This document shows, one piece after another, positions 32,438 to 39,542 of a DNA stretch of 64,000 nucleotides. The stretch covers positions 186,001 through 250,000 of the forward strand of contig CAVUCK010000001.1 of assembly GCA_963739975.1 (NCBI GenBank). The letters are read 5' to 3'. How positions within the stretch are numbered: position 1 is the first letter of the stretch; every line of letters begins with the position of its first letter. Under the pieces are notes generated by a model. The model worked only from the letters and a program-made list of their open reading frames with translations. It was not told the DNA's origin and made no database searches. This stretch comes from JALZMG01 sp963739975 (GTDB lineage Bacteria > Actinomycetota > Acidimicrobiia > Acidimicrobiales > Ilumatobacteraceae). Made by a program: the position numbers and the translations under genes.

Positions 32438-33514
32438 TCACGTCGGGACGGCGGTCAGCTCCAGCTGGTCGGCGGCGCTGCGCACCCCGGCGGCGAAGGC
32501 AGCGACGTCCTCCTCGGTCGTGTCCCAGGCCGTCATCCACCGGACCTGGTGGCGGGCGACGTCCCAGTCCCAGAAGAACGACCAGTCGCGCAGGGGAGCG
32601 AGCAGGTCAGGGTGCAGGACGGGGTACAGGCTGTTGACGACGGGCGGTCCGGCGTGGGCGACCCCGGGCAGTCCCTCGGTGGCCTTGTACAGGTGCGTCG
32701 CCATCTCGTTGGCCTGGCTGGCGAGGCGCAGCCAGCGGTCGCCCTCGAGCAGGGCGAGGAACTGCGCCGCCAGATAGCGCTGTTTGGACGGCAGCTGCGT
32801 CACCTGTTTGCGCAGGTAGAGGGCACGGCGAGCGAGCTCCGGGCGGAGGTAGACGACGGCCTCGCCCCCGATGATCCCGTTCTTGGTGCCGCCGAACGTC
32901 AGGACATCGACGCCGGCATCGACCGTGAACGCCCGAAGGGCGGCGACGTCGTTGCCCAGGGCGGCGGTGGCGTTGGCGATGCGCGCCCCATCGAGGTGGA
33001 CGGTCATGCCGAAGCGGTGGGCCCGGTCGCAGAGGGCGGCGACCTCGTCGGCGCTGTACACGGTGCCCAGCTCGGTGCTCTGGGTGATCGACACGACGCC
33101 GGGCTGGGCGTGGTGGAGCTGACCGAGGAGGTGGGCCAGCCCGTCGAGCTGGTCGGGCACGAGCTTGCCGTCGGTGGTCGGGACGTCGATCAGCTTGACG
33201 CCGAGGATCCGCTCGGGCGCGCCGGTCTCGTCGGTGGAGATGTGCGCCCAGTCCGAGCACACCACGGCCTCGGCCGGACCAAGCAGCGAGGCGAGGGCGA
33301 GCACGTTGGCGCCGGTCCCGTTGAACGTCAGCAGCGTGGTGACGTCGCCGAGCAGGTCCCGGAAGGCGCTCTCGCAGCGGCGGGTCCACGGGTCGTCGCC
33401 GTAGGCGAGCGCGTGACCCTCGTTGGCTCGGGTGATGGCGTCGAGCACGGCGGGATGGGCGCCGGCGGCGTTGTCGCTGGCGAACATGCGCGCCGGGGGA
33501 GTGGGGAGCTGCAC
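32438..33514 (-). CDS. Low-specificity threonine aldolase (PLP-dependent)
   Basis: A 358-residue fold-type-I PLP enzyme of the threonine aldolase/beta-eliminating lyase family. The PLP lysine is in FGGTKNGIIGGEAVV. Other motifs are FASDNAAGAHPAVL, NGTGANVLAL and HLDGARIANA. It splits L-threonine or L-allo-threonine to glycine and acetaldehyde. This fits the glycine-metabolism genes further right (gcvP, gcvT) but there is no operon. The start region is convincing; the RpiR gene starts 54 bp away divergently. Confidence 0.9.
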   Translation of the reverse strand: MQLPTPPARMFASDNAAGAHPAVLDAITRANEGHALAYGDDPWTRRCESAFRDLLGDVTTLLTFNGTGANVLALASLLGPAEAVVCSDWAHISTDETGAPERILGVKLIDVPTTDGKLVPDQLDGLAHLLGQLHHAQPGVVSITQSTELGTVYSADEVAALCDRAHRFGMTVHLDGARIANATAALGNDVAALRAFTVDAGVDVLTFGGTKNGIIGGEAVVYLRPELARRALYLRKQVTQLPSKQRYLAAQFLALLEGDRWLRLASQANEMATHLYKATEGLPGVAHAGPPVVNSLYPVLHPDLLAPLRDWSFFWDWDVARHQVRWMTAWDTTEEDVAAFAAGVRSAADQLELTAVPT

Positions 33515-33554
33515 GGGTCCAGTGAACTCGGAATGCGACCCGGGGAGCGACCGC

Positions 33555-33560
33555 TACTGT
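33555..33560 (+). promoter_or_regulatory. Probable -10 element (TACTGT), leaderless RpiR promoter
   Basis: TACTGT followed by 8 nt and GTG 33569, in the short region between divergent genes. Confidence 0.4.
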
Positions 33561-33568
33561 CCTGCGCC

Positions 33569-34420
33569 GTGCCGGACATGGAGGTGGAGGGGCGAGTCAG
33601 GGAGGCGGGCAAACGGCTGACGACGGCCGAGCGGCGCGTCGCCCAGATCGTCCTCGAGCGGCCCCAGCTCGTGGGCTTCGGCACCGTGGCCGACCTCGCC
33701 GAGGCGGCCGGCGCCGGCGCGGCGACCGTCGTGCGCTTCGCCGCCAAGCTCGGCTTCGACGGGTTCAGCGCGCTGCAGGCGTCCGTCCAACGCGACTTGG
33801 CCCACCAGCTGCGCCCGGCGGCCGAGCGGATCCGCGAGCTGGCCGGCGATGCGCCCATCGAGCGCCATCGATCGGCCGAGCTGTCGAACGTCGCCGCCAC
33901 CCTCGACGCCGTCGAACCGGCGACCCTGGAGGCCGTCGTCGCCCTGCTCGCCGACGTCGGCCGCACCGTTGTGGTGCTGGCCGGAGACGCCGAGCGTGGC
34001 GTCGCCCGGCAGTTCGCCACCGACCTCGCCGCGCTGCGCCCGGGTGTCGAGATGGTCGACGGATCCGAGGTCGCAGTGCGCCGCCAGCTGGCCCTGTCGG
34101 TAGTGCCGGCGACCGTCGTCGTGGTCGACCTGCGGCGCTACGAGCGGTGGCTGCTGGAGGCGTTCGACCAGGCCCGCGACGCCGGGCACACCATCGTGGC
34201 CCTGACGGACGGAGTCTTGTCGCCGCTGGCGATGGGTGCCGACCACTCGTTCGCCATCGCTGCCGCGTCGGTCTCGCCGTTCGACAGCCACGTCGGCACC
34301 CTGGCGCTGTTCGACCTCCTGGTCGCCAACGCCGCCGAGCGGCTGCGGGGGATCGCCGCCGATCGCCTGCAGCAGGTCGAGGCGGCATGGGCGGCGGCCG
34401 GCTCGCTGACCGATCGTTGA
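33569..34420 (+). CDS. MurR/RpiR-family transcription regulator
   Basis: A 283-residue regulator. The N-terminal helix-turn-helix (RLTTAERRVAQIVLERP..TVADLAEAAGAGAATVVRFAAKLGFDGFSALQ, residues about 12-70) is followed by a SIS domain (about 110-270) that normally binds a phosphosugar. GTG 33569 was chosen because TACTGT lies 8 nt upstream; ATG 33578 is the alternative. Targets are unknown; the ribokinase gene nearby is a possible one. Confidence 0.88.
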   Translation: MPDMEVEGRVREAGKRLTTAERRVAQIVLERPQLVGFGTVADLAEAAGAGAATVVRFAAKLGFDGFSALQASVQRDLAHQLRPAAERIRELAGDAPIERHRSAELSNVAATLDAVEPATLEAVVALLADVGRTVVVLAGDAERGVARQFATDLAALRPGVEMVDGSEVAVRRQLALSVVPATVVVVDLRRYERWLLEAFDQARDAGHTIVALTDGVLSPLAMGADHSFAIAAASVSPFDSHVGTLALFDLLVANAAERLRGIAADRLQQVEAAWAAAGSLTDR

Positions 34421-34432
34421 TCGGGCGCTCGC

Positions 34433-35254
34433 TCAGAGGGAGATGGTGCCCTCGATGCGGGTGACGGTGTCGCCGGCGACCCAGACCGTGCCGTCCTCGA
34501 CCGAGACGTGCACCGATCCTGATCGACCGAGCCGCTGTCCCTGTGCCGCGACGTACGGCGGCGTGACGTCGCCACGCCTCGTCAGGAGCTCGCCGAGCGA
34601 GGCGTTCAGGCTGCCGGTCACGGGGTCCTCCACGAGGGCACCGTCCATCGGGAAGAAGGCGCGCACCTCGACGGCCGCCGGTGCCGCCGCCGGGTGCGGA
34701 CCGACGAGGCCGATGAAGCGCTCGGTGAACCGGGGCCGGACGGCGAGGACGGCATCGGCGCTGGGCAGGAGAACGGCGATCCAGCCCGGGCCGTTGTCGG
34801 CCCACTCGACGGCCACGACGTCGTCGGCGTCCACGCCGAGGGAGGCGACGACGTCGGCGCGCACCGCGTCGTCCACTGGCCCGGCCCGCAGCAGCGGTGG
34901 GCCGGCGAACGCCAGCCGGCCGTCGATGCGGCGGATGGCAACGGGCCCGGCGGGGCACTGCTGGGTCACGGCGTCGAGCGCCCGGCCCGTGTGGGCGAGC
35001 CAGGCGTGGCAGGTGCCGAGCGTGGGATGGCCGGCGAAGGGCAGTTCGGAGACGGGCGTGAAGATGCGGACGCCGTAGTCGGCATCCGGGGCGGTGGGGG
35101 TGACCACGAACGTCGTCTCGGAGAGGTTCGTCCAACGGGCGACGCGCTGCATCGTCTCGTCGTCGAGCTCGTCGGCGTCCAGGACCACGGCGACGGGGTT
35201 GCCGCCGTAGGCGACGGCGGAGAACACGTCGACCTGGAGGAAGGGCAGCCGCAT
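34433..35254 (-). CDS. PhzF-family isomerase-like protein
   Basis: A 273-residue PhzF-family protein with the duplicated diaminopimelate-epimerase-like fold. Motifs: FLQVDVFSAVAYGGNPVAVVLDADEL at the N-terminus, TNLSETTFV (family catalytic Glu), LPFAGHPTLGTCHAWL, and VEDPVTGSLNASLGELL in the second half. In phenazine producers PhzF isomerises dihydro-hydroxyanthranilate; most homologues, probably this one, have other unknown substrates. ATG 35254 gives the family start MRLPFLQVDVF; an upstream in-frame GTG would add ten poorly matching residues. Confidence 0.88.
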   Translation of the reverse strand: MRLPFLQVDVFSAVAYGGNPVAVVLDADELDDETMQRVARWTNLSETTFVVTPTAPDADYGVRIFTPVSELPFAGHPTLGTCHAWLAHTGRALDAVTQQCPAGPVAIRRIDGRLAFAGPPLLRAGPVDDAVRADVVASLGVDADDVVAVEWADNGPGWIAVLLPSADAVLAVRPRFTERFIGLVGPHPAAAPAAVEVRAFFPMDGALVEDPVTGSLNASLGELLTRRGDVTPPYVAAQGQRLGRSGSVHVSVEDGTVWVAGDTVTRIEGTISL

Positions 35255-35290
35255 GGATCGAGTGTGCCCGACCTGGTGCGCCATCGCCAG

Positions 35291-35296
35291 TAGGAT
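35291..35296 (+). promoter_or_regulatory. Probable -10 element (TAGGAT), leaderless promoter
   Basis: TAGGAT followed by 6 nt and ATG 35303. Confidence 0.4.
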
Positions 35297-35302
35297 TTCG
35301 TC

Positions 35303-35650
35303 ATGACGGAATTAGCCCGGTGTCGCTGGTGCCGGCGAGTGCTGCCGGCGCGGGGCGGTCGCGGTCGACCTCGGGTGTTCTGCTCCCAGCGGTGCCGGCA
35401 ATGGGACTGGGTGAGCCGCCAGCGGGCGGCCGAGCTGGAGCTCAGCGAGGGTGAGCTGGTGATCGCCAAGGCGGCGCTGGACGAGCTGCACGACGATCTG
35501 TACGCCCTGTCGTGCGCCATCGAAGACGCCGAGCGGGATCTCGCCGACGCCGGCCCCGACCCGTCGCCGGCCGAGCTGCGCCGGATCCTCGACTGGCTCC
35601 TCGACGCCGCCCGCCCGATCCCCACCCGTGCCACCACGTTTGTGCGCTGA
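35303..35650 (+). CDS. Small Cys-motif protein, hypothetical; stop codon lies in a palindromic repeat
   Basis: A 115-residue protein. The N-terminal 35 residues read CRWCRRVLPARGGRGRPRVFCSQRCRQW, a CxxC...CxxxC zinc-binding pattern seen in small DNA- or RNA-binding actinobacterial proteins. A long charged helix follows (ELELSEGELVIAKAALDELHDDLYAL...). The last codons (TFVR and stop) come from repeat copy 12, so the original C-terminus may have been replaced by the repeat. TAGGAT 6 nt upstream supports ATG 35303. Confidence 0.65.
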   Translation: MTELARCRWCRRVLPARGGRGRPRVFCSQRCRQWDWVSRQRAAELELSEGELVIAKAALDELHDDLYALSCAIEDAERDLADAGPDPSPAELRRILDWLLDAARPIPTRATTFVR

Positions 35651-35683
35651 CGGTCGCCCCGCCGGTCACCGGCGCACAAACGC
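35636..35683. repeat. Palindromic repeat family A, copy 12
   Basis: 48 bp, left arm ACGTTTGTGCG, right arm CGCACAAACGC. It provides the last codons and the TGA stop of the preceding gene. It shares the inner sequence GCTGACGGTCG with copy 13. Confidence 0.92.
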
Positions 35684-35693
35684 GACAGCTCAG

Positions 35694-35741
35694 GTGTTTG
35701 TGCGCTGACGGTCGGCCTGGCGGTCACCGGCGCACAAACGC
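35694..35741. repeat. Palindromic repeat family A, copy 13
   Basis: 48 bp, left arm GTGTTTGTGCG, right arm CGCACAAACGC. It is nearly identical in the centre to copies 12 and 14, 10 bp after copy 12, so local duplication is likely. Confidence 0.92.
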
Positions 35742-35784
35742 TCATCGGGGACGACGTGAACCTGGAGCCGGCGCCGGTGATCAC

Positions 35785-35832
35785 GCGTTTGTGCGTTGAC
35801 GGTCGGCCCGGCGGTCATCGCTGCACAAACGC
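35785..35832. repeat. Palindromic repeat family A, copy 14
   Basis: 48 bp, arms GCGTTTGTGCG and TGCACAAACGC, centre TGACGGTCGGCCCGGCGGTCAT. It ends 17 bp before the dif-like site and is the last copy of this family in the window. Confidence 0.92.
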
Positions 35833-35849
35833 GGCGTTCCTGCGGGCGG

Positions 35850-35877
35850 AGCGCCCATAATCATCGTTATGTCAGAT
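35850..35877 (+). other. dif: dif site (XerC/XerD chromosome dimer resolution site)
   Basis: A 28-bp site with XerC-type arm AGCGCCCATAA, 6-bp centre TCATCG and XerD-type arm TTATGTCAGAT. The inner dyad CATAA/TTATG and the TTATGT of the XerD arm match known dif sites. Compared with my recollection of the actinobacterial consensus it differs only at a few outer and central positions. It lies in a non-coding stretch, and gene orientation changes from mostly + to mostly - within about 7 kb. Identified by eye. Confidence 0.75.
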
Positions 35878-36054
35878 TGACGAGGCGATGTCGAGCCCGG
35901 CTCGATCTGGCGACGACCCGTCCTGAGCAGGGGTTCGCTGGTCACGGTCGCCGCCCCGCCGATCGTGGTCCGGGGCCGTCCAAGTTGTTGCTGGCGCCAA
36001 GCATCGGTTCGGCCGAAGTCATCGTGTCCGCCCGCTCCGAGGAGGCTCGAACCG
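35878..36054. other. Non-coding region between dif and the M23 gene
   Basis: A 177-bp stretch with no convincing gene. It contains GAGGAGG just before the ATG at 36055. I see no -10 of the leaderless type here, so the M23 transcript probably has a leader. With the repeats and dif, the whole gene-free interval runs from 35651 to 36054. Confidence 0.5.
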
Positions 36055-37866
36055 ATGACCGACCTGACCACGCGAACGCGGCGCGCTCGCCTTCGCCATG
36101 CTGGTGCCGCCGTCGCCATGACTGCCGGTCTCACCGCCGGCCTCGCGCCGGTCGTGACCGCTGAGCCGTCCAAGGCGCCGGTCCCGCAGGTCGCCACGGT
36201 CGGGCTGCGCACCGGGGCGTACGGCGACGACGTCCGGGCCCTCCAACAGGCCCTCGCCAACGCCGGCTCCCCGGAGGCCGGCGGGGTGGCCGGCTTCTTC
36301 AGCTCGGCCACCGACTCGGCGCTGCGGAAGTTCCAGCGCCAGCACGGCCTGAGCGCCACCGGCGTCGTCAGCGCCCGGACCGCAGCCGCACTCGGCCTGC
36401 CGGCCCGGCCTGCCGCCGGGCCCGACGACATCCTCGGCCCGGGCTCCACCGGTGAGGCGGTGCGCCGACTCCAGCAGCGACTGATGGACGTCGGGTGGCC
36501 GATCCGCACGGGCGCCAGCGGCGTGTTCGACGACGAGACCGCCGACGCGGTGCGCGACTTCCAGCGCGCCCAGGGCTACAAGGTCACGGGCATGACGAAC
36601 CCAGCCACGTTGAAGGCGCTCGGGCTGACCGGCATCACGACCGGTGGCGCCGCTCCCGCGACGTCGCCGCCGCCGATCCCCTCGGCCGTCGGGATGGGTC
36701 GCGGCGCGCGTGGCAGCGCGGTCAAGGTGCTCCAGCGGGCGTTGATGGCGGCCGGGATCAACGTCCCGGGCGGCGCCGACGGGATCTTCGGCTCGGCGAC
36801 CGAGGGCGCGCTCAAGGCGTTCCAGCAGTCGCGCGGGCTGGCCACCAGCGGCGTGCTCGACAACCCGACCGCACAGGTGCTCGGCCTCAACGGCCACAGC
36901 ACCCCGAACAACCCCGCGCCGGCGCCGGCGCCCACGCCGGCTCCGAGCGGCGGCGGGCTCCAGCTCGGCTCGCGCGGTGATGCCGTGCGCGCCCTGCAGC
37001 AGAAGATCATGTCGTTCGGCTGGTCGCTGCGCGGCGGCGCCGACGGCGTCTTCGGTCCGGCGACGCAGAGCCGCGTCATCTTGTTCCAGAAGTCCAACGG
37101 GCTGCCGGCGTCCGGCGTCGTCGACAACGCCACAGCGCGCGCCATGGGGCTCAACGGCTCCTCGGCGCCTGCTCCGACACCCGCACCGAGCGGTGGCGGC
37201 AGCACGGCTGACGGCTTCCCGAGCTTCGACGAGCGTGGCGCCCGCGTCGTCGCCCTCCAGCAAGCGCTGATCAACGCCGGCATGACCTTGCGCGGCGGCG
37301 CCGACGGAGTCTTCGGCGGGGCGACATCGACCGCCATCCAGGCCTTCCAGCGCAGCCGCGGCCTGTCCGCCACCGGCAAGGTCGACGGTGCAACGGCCGC
37401 CGCCCTCGGCCTCTCCGCGGCGCCGGCACCATCGGCGGGCTCGGCCGTCGGCGTAGCCCTCGAGGCCAAGCCGGTCGGTCGTCCGTGCGACTACCGCGAC
37501 ACGTGGCAGGCAGCCCGCAGCGAGGGCAGGGTCCACATCGGGACCGACATCATCGCCCCAGAGGGCACGCCGCTGTACGCCGTGGCGTCCGGGCGGATCA
37601 CCAAGATCTACACCCCGGCGACGGACGCCCGAGCGGGCAACGGCATCCGGCTGACGAAGTCGGACGGGACGTACTTCTTCTACGGGCACATGTCGGCGCT
37701 CGCCCCGGGCATCGGCATCGGGAGCCAGGTCTCGGCCGGCCAGTTGGTCGGCTACGTCGGCAAGACCGGAAACGCCGGTGTCGCCCACCTCCACCTCGAG
37801 GTGCACCCCGGTGGTGGCGCGGCGATCAACCCGTACCCGTTGATCCGAGCCATCGGGGCCTGCTGA
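36055..37866 (+). CDS. Secreted peptidoglycan-binding protein with five PG_binding_1 repeats and an M23 peptidase domain
   Basis: 603 residues. An N-terminal signal sequence with a basic start (TRTRRARLRHAG) and hydrophobic core probably ends at VVTA. Five peptidoglycan-binding repeats follow, each with the pattern G.RG..V..LQ..L...G......G.FG..T..A...FQ...GL..TG and joined by Ala/Pro/Gly-rich linkers. The C-terminal M23 (LytM-like) domain has HIGTD and HLHLE, the His/Asp and His zinc ligands, so it may be an active endopeptidase for cell-wall remodelling. A strong Shine-Dalgarno (GAGGAGG) precedes the ATG. It is the first gene after dif, followed by a hairpin terminator. Confidence 0.92.
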   Translation: MTDLTTRTRRARLRHAGAAVAMTAGLTAGLAPVVTAEPSKAPVPQVATVGLRTGAYGDDVRALQQALANAGSPEAGGVAGFFSSATDSALRKFQRQHGLSATGVVSARTAAALGLPARPAAGPDDILGPGSTGEAVRRLQQRLMDVGWPIRTGASGVFDDETADAVRDFQRAQGYKVTGMTNPATLKALGLTGITTGGAAPATSPPPIPSAVGMGRGARGSAVKVLQRALMAAGINVPGGADGIFGSATEGALKAFQQSRGLATSGVLDNPTAQVLGLNGHSTPNNPAPAPAPTPAPSGGGLQLGSRGDAVRALQQKIMSFGWSLRGGADGVFGPATQSRVILFQKSNGLPASGVVDNATARAMGLNGSSAPAPTPAPSGGGSTADGFPSFDERGARVVALQQALINAGMTLRGGADGVFGGATSTAIQAFQRSRGLSATGKVDGATAAALGLSAAPAPSAGSAVGVALEAKPVGRPCDYRDTWQAARSEGRVHIGTDIIAPEGTPLYAVASGRITKIYTPATDARAGNGIRLTKSDGTYFFYGHMSALAPGIGIGSQVSAGQLVGYVGKTGNAGVAHLHLEVHPGGGAAINPYPLIRAIGAC

Positions 37867-37909
37867 CCACCGCGACGACGCCACTGCGGCCGGCACCGGT
37901 CGGCGTCGT

Positions 37910-37948
37910 GGCCTGCGGGTCGGCGTGTCCGCCGCCGACCCGCAGGCC
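37910..37948. terminator. Strong hairpin after the M23 peptidase gene
   Basis: Perfect 16-bp arms (GGCCTGCGGGTCGGCG and its complement) with a 7-nt loop, starting 43 bp after the M23 stop. No T-run follows, which is common for high-GC actinobacterial terminators. It overlaps the longest reading frame of the next gene and argues for that gene's later start. Confidence 0.6.
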
Positions 37949-37981
37949 CTGCGGTCCCCGCGCCCTCGGGACGCCGAGCAC

Positions 37982-38785
37982 GTGGTGACGACGATCCTCG
38001 ACGTCCAGCTCAACCAGGCCGTGTTGTCCTGGCCCGAACTGCGCGATCGAGCCGCAGCGGCCGAGACGGCCGGCTACGGCGCCCTGTGGGTCTTCGACCA
38101 CCTCGCCGGCGAGTTCTTCGGCGGCGACTCGATGCTCGAGGCCTTCGCCCTGCTCGGCGCCGTGGCCACGGCGACCAGTTCGATCGAGCTCGGCACCCTG
38201 GTGGCCAACGTCAACAACCGCTCCCCCGCCACACTCGCCGTCGCGGCGGCGACCGTTCAGGCGATCGCTGGGCGCCCGTTCCACCTCGGCATCGGCGCCG
38301 GTGGTCCACCGGACAGCCCGTGGTCGGCGGAGATGCGCGCCGTCGGGCAGCGCGTCGAACCGACCGTCGCCGGCCGCCATCGACTCGTCGAGGACGCGCT
38401 CGACGCCATCGACCTCCTCTGGGCGGCGGACCGACCGCCGGAGACGGCGACGTTCCCACTCCCCCACCCTCGGCCGCCGGTGATCCTCGGCGTCAACGGC
38501 GACCGGCTGGCGGCGATCGCCGGCCGGCGGGCCGACGGCGTCAACGTCGACTGGGCGCACCCTCGCCGCGACGAGCTCTTCGAACTCGCCTCGACGGCGG
38601 CCGAGGCAGCGGGTCGCCCCGACGTCGCTCGGACCACGTGGCTGCGCTGGGACCCCGCACTGCTCGAGCCCGCCCACCCCACCCGCGTCGCGATGGCCGA
38701 TCGGCTCGTCACCCGAGCCGTCCTCGTCGTGCCCGCCGAGGTCACGGCGAGCGCGCTCGGCCGGCTCAGCGCAGGATCTCGATGA
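37982..38785 (+). CDS. LLM-class flavin/F420-dependent oxidoreductase
   Basis: A 267-residue luciferase-like TIM-barrel protein. Signatures: ELRDRAAAAETAGYGALWVFDHLAGEFFGG, IELGTLVANVNNRSPATLAVAAATV, FHLGIGAGGPPDSPW and PPVILGVNGDRLAAIAGRRADGVN. These fit F420-dependent LLM enzymes. The frame is open to GTG 37925, but that would run through the hairpin at 37910-37948, so the tandem GTGs at 37982/37985 are preferred. Substrate unknown. The end overlaps the convergent membrane-protein gene by 20 bp. Confidence 0.82.
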   Translation: MVTTILDVQLNQAVLSWPELRDRAAAAETAGYGALWVFDHLAGEFFGGDSMLEAFALLGAVATATSSIELGTLVANVNNRSPATLAVAAATVQAIAGRPFHLGIGAGGPPDSPWSAEMRAVGQRVEPTVAGRHRLVEDALDAIDLLWAADRPPETATFPLPHPRPPVILGVNGDRLAAIAGRRADGVNVDWAHPRRDELFELASTAAEAAGRPDVARTTWLRWDPALLEPAHPTRVAMADRLVTRAVLVVPAEVTASALGRLSAGSR

Positions 38786-39266
38786 GCAGCACCCACGCCT
38801 GGAACAACCCGCCGAGGATTGCCCCGATCACCGCGGCGACGAGCCAGTAGAGCCCACCGAGCGATTCGGTCACCAAGCCGATGCCGGCGACCGTCGTGGC
38901 CCCGACGACGAGCGTCACGGGCAGCGCGCTGGTGAGCGCCCAGCTGCTCAACTTGCGCTCCGGCGGCAGGTTGAACGGCAGGTTGCGCGGCACCAGCACG
39001 AGGCCCAGCACGATCCCGAGGACGATCAGCTCGATCCCCAGCGCGTCGGTCGACTGCCCGGGCACCAGGAGCAGCAGGGAGGTCGCCAGCGGGTTGATGA
39101 GCACGACCAGCGCCGTGCCGGCGCGCGTCGGCAGACCCTTGCCGGCCAGGATCTCGCGCACGTTGATCGAGATCGCCACGACCAGCAGGCCAGCCAGGGC
39201 GGCCGCCGCACCGGCGGTGGCGATGGCGAAGTCGCCCCATTGTTCGGCGTCGTAGTGTGGGCTCAC
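38766..39266 (-). CDS. Small polytopic membrane protein, hypothetical
   Basis: A 166-residue protein with four to five hydrophobic segments: FAIATAGAAAALAGLLVVAISI (about 14-35), GTALVVLINPLATSLLLLVPG, IELIVLGIVLGLVLV, TSALPVTLVVGATTVAGIGL and LYWLVAAVIGAILGGLFQAWVLL. The N-terminus (SPHYDAEQWGDF) faces either side. No family is recognised with certainty; similar modestly conserved membrane proteins are common in actinobacteria. GTG 39266 was chosen because it begins the conserved-looking coding region; the open frame upstream runs through the riboswitch region on the other strand. Confidence 0.65.
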   Translation of the reverse strand: MSPHYDAEQWGDFAIATAGAAAALAGLLVVAISINVREILAGKGLPTRAGTALVVLINPLATSLLLLVPGQSTDALGIELIVLGIVLGLVLVPRNLPFNLPPERKLSSWALTSALPVTLVVGATTVAGIGLVTESLGGLYWLVAAVIGAILGGLFQAWVLLIEILR

Positions 39267-39311
39267 AACGCTGCATTCTTGCCAATCCCGGCACCGTCGG
39301 CGTGGGTCCGG

Positions 39312-39317
39312 TAGCGT
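39312..39317 (+). promoter_or_regulatory. Probable -10 element (TAGCGT) of the gcvP transcript
   Basis: TAGCGT about 15 bp upstream of the first aptamer stem. Transcription would start near 39324, just ahead of the riboswitch. Confidence 0.4.
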
Positions 39318-39331
39318 GAACCCGCCGACGA

Positions 39332-39536
39332 GCCCATCCGGGAGAGCCAGGTAGCTGGCGCCGAAGGAGCAACCAACCCCGGAATCTCTCAGGCCACCGG
39401 ACCGGATGGGCGAGGCGACGCTGGAAAGCAGTTCGGCCCAGGCCGGGCTCACCGACGGGGAAAGCCCGGCAACGACGCCGGGTGAAGCTCTCAGGTCCGA
39501 CGACAGCGCGGGGATCAGACCCTCGACCGTCGGAGG
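39332..39536 (+). promoter_or_regulatory. Tandem glycine riboswitch upstream of gcvP
   Basis: Two glycine aptamers in series. Aptamer I (39332-39411) is closed by a perfect 10-bp P1 (GCCCATCCGG with CCGGATGGGC) and contains GGAGAGCC, GCCGAAGGAGCAA and ATCTCTCAGG. Aptamer II (about 39414-39515) contains CTGGAAAGCAG, CACCGACGGGGAAAGCC and GGGTGAAGCTCTCAGG. These core blocks are the glycine-riboswitch hallmark. After aptamer II, TCCGACG (39496-39502) can pair with CGTCGGA (39528-39534), which includes the start of the GGAGG ribosome-binding site. Translation control of gcvP by glycine is therefore likely, probably on when glycine is bound. Confidence 0.92.
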
Positions 39537-39542
39537 AACCGC

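Noticed and set aside
3085..35832. The family A palindromes could have been a CRISPR array.
   Set aside because: Copies are hundreds to thousands of bases apart with genes between them, the inner parts self-pair, and no cas genes are present.
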